This document shows positions 3,932 through 7,635 of a stretch of DNA of 7,635 nucleotides, one piece after another. Position numbers and translations under genes: made by a program. The DNA is taken from the NCBI GenBank assembly GCA_030832235.1, contig JAURJO010000337.1:1-7635 (forward strand), written 5' to 3'. A model generated the notes under the pieces. It made no database searches and was not told where the DNA came from. It saw nothing but the letters and a program-made list of their open reading frames with translations. The stretch comes from Verrucomicrobiota bacterium. Lineage in GTDB: Bacteria > Verrucomicrobiota > Verrucomicrobiia > Opitutales > Opitutaceae. Position 1 is the first letter of the stretch. Each line of letters begins with the position of its first letter.

Positions 3932-6802
3932 ATGAACATCCGATCGCGGAAGTTGTTGGCTGCCATTGCCCTTACGGGTGTCGCTGCCATGACCAGCAGT
4001 CCTGCCTTCGCCCAAGCGGCGAGCTCCCAGCCGGTGCAAAAGATGGAGAAATTCGTCGTCACCGGTTCGTACATCCCGACGACCGAGACGGCCTTTTCGG
4101 CCGGTGTCTCGCCCGTCGTCCGCATCGATCAAAAGGTGATCGATGAGTCCGGTCTCACCAACACGGCGGAGCTCCTCCAAAAGATCACGGTCTCAAACGG
4201 CGGCTCCGTGCCGATTTCGAACAACGCCACGGGCTTCACCCCGGCCGCGTCCTCGATCTCGCTCCGCGGTCTCGGCGCCGAGGCCACTTTGGTGCTGATC
4301 AATGGTCGCCGTGTCGCCTCTTATCCGGTCGGCAACGGAGGCACCTCCGCCTTCGTCGATCTGAACTCCATCCCGCTCGCCGCGGTCGAGTCAATCGAGG
4401 TGCTCAAGGATGGCGCTTCCGCCATTTACGGCGCCGACGCCGTCGCCGGCGTGGTGAACATCAAGATGAAACGCGGCATCGATGGCACGCAGATGATGGT
4501 CAACTACGGCAACACCACCAACAAGGATTCCGGCGAGTTCATTGCGTCCGTCATCACCGGCGCGCAGACCGCCAACGCGAGCGCGATGGTCGGGTTCAAT
4601 TACTCCAAGAAGAACGCCATCTTCAACTCGGACCGCTCCTACTCGGCCATCCCGCCGTTCCTGAGCTCCAACGCCAGCCCGCTCAATCTCCAGATCACCC
4701 GCGCCGTGGCGCTCGCCGCCGGTGTCCCGGCCGCGTCGCTGCCCGCCGGCACGGCCGCGAACATCTACGCGTCCAGCCCCGCTGCCTCGACCAACAACGG
4801 CGCCACCGCCGCCGCCCAGTACCGCTTCGGCGCCGGCCGCCCGTCGACGTTCAACTTCAACGAGTTCTCGATGTCGTACCCGAAGCGCGACAACCGCGGC
4901 GTCTTCGCCTACGCGGACCGCAAGATCTTCGGCACCGACAACATCCGCGGCTACGTTGATGTGAACTACCAGAACGCCGCCACCGAAAATCAGCTGGCCC
5001 CGTCGGCCACCGGTAATTTCTCCGGCTCCGGCACCGAGCTCGTCATCCCGGCCCGCACGACCAACCCGCTGCCCGGCCCCGACGGCCGCACGCGCGTTGC
5101 CGCCGCCGGCGCCTACAACCCGTTCAATCCGTTCAACCAGGACATCACCGGCGGCACCCGCGCCCGCCTCGCCGAGTTCGGCAACCGCATCTTCCGCAAC
5201 CAGACCGATGCCCTCCTCATCACCGCCGGCATCAAGGGTGAGAACATCGCGGGCAAGTGGAACTTCGATTCGGGCTACACCCACTCGTCGATCCGCGACA
5301 CCTCGCGCAACACGCTCGTGTCCGCCGCGCGTTTCAACCGCCTGATGAACGCCGCCGACTCGTTCTTCCAGCCGGGCAGCGCCGACTACCTCGGCACCAC
5401 CCAGCCCTACAATCCGTTCGGTTACTACAAGGTCTCGATCCCGAACAACGAGAAGGTCGTCGGCGCCGCCAAGATCAACACCAAGGACCTGAACGAGTCG
5501 AAGCTCAACTCGGTCAACGCCGTCATCTCCAACGCCAGCCTCGCCGACCTGCCGGCCGGCCCCGTCGGTTTCGCCTTCGGCGCCGACTACCGCATGGAGC
5601 AGCTCGCCCAGTATCCCGATCCGTACGGCGCCACCGGCGACCTGATCGGCAGCTCGCCCAACGCCATCACCCAGGGTCAGCGCAAGGTCTGGGGCGCGTT
5701 CACCGAGCTCAACGTGCCCGTGGCCCGCAAGGCCCCCGGCATCCACGATCTCAGCGTCAATGCCGCCCTCCGCCATGAGAACTTCATGACCGAGAGCAAG
5801 AAGACCACCGTGCCGAAGATCGGCGCGCGCTGGCAGCCCCTCGACGAGAGCCTCACGGTCCGCGCCAGCTGGTCCAAGGGCTTCCGTCAGCCGTCCCTGT
5901 ACGAGCTGTACTCCACGCCGACCTCGGGCCTCACCCCGATCCAGCACCCGATCACCAAGGTGAACGAGCCGGAGCAGGACGTCACCGTCGCCGGCAACCG
6001 CCGCCTGCAGCCCGAAAAGACCAAGTACCTCAACACCGGCTTCGTCTGGTCCCCGCAGGGCAAGACCCTCAAGGGTCTGACCCTTGGCGTCGACTACTGG
6101 GAGGCCGAGCGTCGCGGCACCGTCACCAACAACTACCAGGACACGGTCAACCGGTTCTTCGGCAAGACCCCGTCCGGCGCGGCGGCTCCCGGCGGCCTGC
6201 TCCCGGGTGAGAGCGTTTCGCTGTTCACCAACGGCGACATCCGCACCGTGAACTCGGTGTTCTTCAACATCGGTGAGACCAAGGTCGCGGGCTTCGACTA
6301 CTCCGCCAACTACCTGTGGCGCACCGATCGCCTCGGCCGCATCGAGTTCTCGACCGTCTGGAGCATGTACTCGCACTACCGCATCCGCTCCACCGAGGGC
6401 GGTCCGTTCGTCGAAGTCGTGAACCAGGCGACTTCCGAGGGCACCGGTTCCGACAACGGCTACCTCCGCAAGAAGGGCCGCGCGCAGATCGACTGGGCCT
6501 ACAAGGGCTTCAGCACCGTCCTCGCGACCACCTACACCGACGGTTTCTGGGATCTCGATCTCGACGGCAACGAGTTCTTCGTCACGCCGACGTGGATCTA
6601 CGACCTGCAGGTCTCGTACAGCTTCCAGAACCGTTTCGCGCCGTTCCTGAACGACACCAAGGTCGCCATCGGCGCCCGCAATCTGTTCGACCGCGATCCC
6701 CCGTACGCGGCCGGCTTCGGCGGCAACTCGACCGGCTACCCGGGCTTCCTCTACAGCTCTGAGGGCCGCTTCGTGTACCTCTCGGTCTCGCGCAAGTTCT
6801 GA
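3932..6802 (+). CDS. TonB-dependent outer-membrane receptor
   Basis: A 956-residue receptor that would import a scarce ligand across the outer membrane using energy from TonB-ExbBD. Residues 1-27 are a signal peptide, probable cleavage AFA|QA. A short linker leads to KMEKFVVTGS (37-46), a TonB-box-like region common in Opitutaceae receptors. The plug spans about 55-182, with 'LRGLGAEATLVLINGRR' (111-127), 'LNSIPLAAVESIEVLKDG' (144-161) and 'YGADAVAGVVNI' (166-177). The remainder is a 22-strand-type barrel rich in aromatic/polar alternation. 'ARNLFD' (915-920) and the terminal Phe in LSVSRKF are the usual barrel-closing and Bam-recognition signals. The ATG at 3932 is chosen because the signal peptide starts there. 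Codon choice is strongly biased to C-ending codons with AAG and AAC, suggesting high expression. The gene is complete and ends 29 bases before a strong terminator. Substrate is unknown: no sigma/anti-sigma pair, SusD or siderophore genes are adjacent. Confidence 0.94.
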   Translation: MNIRSRKLLAAIALTGVAAMTSSPAFAQAASSQPVQKMEKFVVTGSYIPTTETAFSAGVSPVVRIDQKVIDESGLTNTAELLQKITVSNGGSVPISNNATGFTPAASSISLRGLGAEATLVLINGRRVASYPVGNGGTSAFVDLNSIPLAAVESIEVLKDGASAIYGADAVAGVVNIKMKRGIDGTQMMVNYGNTTNKDSGEFIASVITGAQTANASAMVGFNYSKKNAIFNSDRSYSAIPPFLSSNASPLNLQITRAVALAAGVPAASLPAGTAANIYASSPAASTNNGATAAAQYRFGAGRPSTFNFNEFSMSYPKRDNRGVFAYADRKIFGTDNIRGYVDVNYQNAATENQLAPSATGNFSGSGTELVIPARTTNPLPGPDGRTRVAAAGAYNPFNPFNQDITGGTRARLAEFGNRIFRNQTDALLITAGIKGENIAGKWNFDSGYTHSSIRDTSRNTLVSAARFNRLMNAADSFFQPGSADYLGTTQPYNPFGYYKVSIPNNEKVVGAAKINTKDLNESKLNSVNAVISNASLADLPAGPVGFAFGADYRMEQLAQYPDPYGATGDLIGSSPNAITQGQRKVWGAFTELNVPVARKAPGIHDLSVNAALRHENFMTESKKTTVPKIGARWQPLDESLTVRASWSKGFRQPSLYELYSTPTSGLTPIQHPITKVNEPEQDVTVAGNRRLQPEKTKYLNTGFVWSPQGKTLKGLTLGVDYWEAERRGTVTNNYQDTVNRFFGKTPSGAAAPGGLLPGESVSLFTNGDIRTVNSVFFNIGETKVAGFDYSANYLWRTDRLGRIEFSTVWSMYSHYRIRSTEGGPFVEVVNQATSEGTGSDNGYLRKKGRAQIDWAYKGFSTVLATTYTDGFWDLDLDGNEFFVTPTWIYDLQVSYSFQNRFAPFLNDTKVAIGARNLFDRDPPYAAGFGGNSTGYPGFLYSSEGRFVYLSVSRKF

Positions 6803-6831
6803 CGCTGACCCCGTAATTCCGTTTCCTTCCC

Positions 6832-6862
6832 AGCCCGCCGGTTACCCCGGCGGGCTTTTTTT
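6832..6862 (+). terminator. Strong intrinsic terminator after the TonB receptor
   Basis: AGCCCGCCGG (6832-6841) and CCGGCGGGCT (6847-6856) form a perfect 10-bp stem over the 5-base loop TTACC. The T-run extends from 6856 to 6862 (seven T). It begins 29 bases after the receptor stop codon and separates that gene from the next one. Confidence 0.95.
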
Positions 6863-6883
6863 CGCCCTCGCAGGTGCGGTCGT

Positions 6884-6888
6884 GGAGG
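6884..6888 (+). promoter_or_regulatory. GGAGG, possible ribosome site for the 6903 gene
   Basis: This is the only clear GGAGG before a gene start in the window. It is 14 bases from the ATG at 6903, longer than the usual 5-9. It overlaps the alternative GTG start at 6882, which it could not serve. It therefore favours the ATG, but weakly. Confidence 0.4.
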
Positions 6889-6902
6889 CCAAGCGTGCGG
6901 CG

Positions 6903-7475
6903 ATGCGCCGGTTGGTTTTCCTCCTGCTCCTCCCCCTGGTTGCTTTACGCGGCGCCGAGCCCACGGCGGGGTTTCTCAAATCACTGACGCCCGAGCAGCG
7001 GGTCCGCCTCGGGCTGGCCTCACTCTCACTCGCGCAAGCTGCCGAGCTTGAGGCCGCCGTCGAAGCGTACGCGCGTGGACGTGGAGCGCCGGTGGCGGAC
7101 GACGCAGATACGAAATCGGGCGCTTCCCCGCAACCTGCTCCGGCTTCCGCCGCTGGTCCGGAGACCCCCGCCGCGCGTGCGACGGTTCCGCGCGGCCCGG
7201 CGACATCGACACCACGGGTGAACGCCCCGGTTGCGCCCGCCAAGTCCGAGGAGGCGGGCGAACGTTTCACCGCCCGCGTCATCGGTCCATTCCGCGGTTG
7301 GAGTGGTGGCACCTATTTCCCGCTCGAGAACGGCCAAGTGTGGCGTCAGGTCGGGACCGAGTCGAACGAGCTTCCGTTGCGGCAGAACGCCGAGGTGGAG
7401 ATCTACCAGTCGAAGAACGGCTACTGGCGCCTCCGCTTCGAAGGCGCGTGGATCACCGTGCGACGGTTGCAGTGA
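6903..7475 (+). CDS. Exported protein with Ala/Pro linker and conserved C-terminal beta domain
   Basis: A 190-residue protein of unknown function. Residues 1-18 form a signal peptide (MRRLVFLLLLPLVALRG, cleavage near GA/E), so it acts outside the cytoplasm. Residues 28-59 (LTPEQRVRLGLASLSLAQAAELEAAVEAY region) look helical; this 'LTPEQR..GL..LS..Q...LE' wording recurs in small periplasmic proteins of Proteobacteria. Residues 64-118 are a low-complexity Ala/Pro/Thr linker. Residues 121-190 form a compact beta-rich domain with 'FRGWSGGTYFPLENGQVWRQ' and 'EVEIYQSKNGYWRLRF', a pattern I have seen in uncharacterised secreted proteins. ATG 6903 is preferred to GTG 6882 because it gives a clean signal peptide. 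The gene follows the receptor terminator and converges with the SDR gene; there is no evident terminator of its own. Confidence 0.8.
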   Translation: MRRLVFLLLLPLVALRGAEPTAGFLKSLTPEQRVRLGLASLSLAQAAELEAAVEAYARGRGAPVADDADTKSGASPQPAPASAAGPETPAARATVPRGPATSTPRVNAPVAPAKSEEAGERFTARVIGPFRGWSGGTYFPLENGQVWRQVGTESNELPLRQNAEVEIYQSKNGYWRLRFEGAWITVRRLQ

Positions 7476-7537
7476 GCCGCGCGCTGGAGTTTATGGTCGG
7501 GCAAGCGGAATAGGCGCCCCCAACCCTGCGTCCGGTG

Positions 7538-7635
7538 TCACTTCGCCGTGTAGCCGCCGTCGACGACGAGATTGGTGCCGGTGATGTAGGTGGAGGCGTC
7601 GCTGAGCAAAAAGACCACGGCGCCGGTGACCTCCG
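7538..7635 (-). CDS. Short-chain dehydrogenase/reductase, C-terminal fragment (cut by window edge)
   Basis: Only the last 32 residues are visible. The frame begins off the right edge and stops with TGA at 7538-7540. The sequence 'EVTGAVVFLLSDASTYITG' followed by 'TNLVVDGGYTAK' is the classical SDR (FabG-like) C-terminus: the 'FL.SD.S.YITG' helix and the 'VDGG' closing strand. These NAD(P)-dependent oxidoreductases are cytoplasmic. The catalytic Ser-Tyr-Lys and the Rossmann GxxxGxG lie outside the window, so substrate and gene name cannot be given. It converges with the 6903-7475 gene over a 62-base gap that holds no obvious terminator. The gene is not broken in what is visible. Confidence 0.9.
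   Translation of the reverse strand, partial: EVTGAVVFLLSDASTYITGTNLVVDGGYTAK

Noticed and set aside
4391..6376. A 661-codon open frame on the minus strand inside the receptor gene
   Set aside because: It is antisense to a clearly coding TonB receptor. Its Val/Gly/Ala/Glu/Arg-rich translation is what C-ending codons on the other strand produce. No domain or ribosome site is visible.

Overview
The window is high-GC DNA (roughly two-thirds G+C by eye) that looks like a chromosome of the Verrucomicrobiota, most likely the Opitutaceae (Opitutus, Lacunisphaera and relatives). The basis is the TonB-dependent receptor, whose mature N-terminus carries the 'MEKFVVTGS' style seen in that family's many receptors. 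Supporting points are SD-poor translation starts and gene-free DNA filled with degenerate short repeats. The taxonomic placement is inference; no database was searched.

Layout, left to right. (1) 13-696 (+): a secreted protein built from about six ~30-residue repeats. (2) 697-1457: 760 bases with no convincing gene. It is a mosaic of degenerate repeat families: three arrays with an exact 9-base period, a 10-base repeat, hairpins, and three copies of a TGTAGCCG dyad, two of them in a REPIN-like inverted pair. (3) 1458-2615 (-): a YqhD-type NADPH-dependent, metal-containing alcohol dehydrogenase/aldehyde reductase. It is divergent across 85 bases from (4) 2701-3606 (+): phosphatidylserine decarboxylase with an unusual GGSC processing site. 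(5) 3664-3747 (+): tRNA-Leu(UAG) with encoded CCA. (6) 3932-6802 (+): a 956-residue TonB-dependent outer-membrane receptor ending at a very strong intrinsic terminator. (7) 6903-7475 (+): a small exported protein with an Ala/Pro-rich linker and a conserved-looking C-terminal domain. (8) 7538-7635 (-): the C-terminal end of a short-chain dehydrogenase, cut by the window edge.

The genes do not form one pathway. They are mostly single transcription units: the receptor is closed by its own terminator, yqhD and psd are divergent, and the last two genes converge. Envelope functions are over-represented (Psd for phosphatidylethanolamine synthesis, an outer-membrane receptor, two exported proteins of unknown role). 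The most unusual material is the repeat-filled spacer at 697-1457 and the GGSC variant of Psd. I did not find a clear new multi-gene system such as a defence, CRISPR or biosynthetic cluster.
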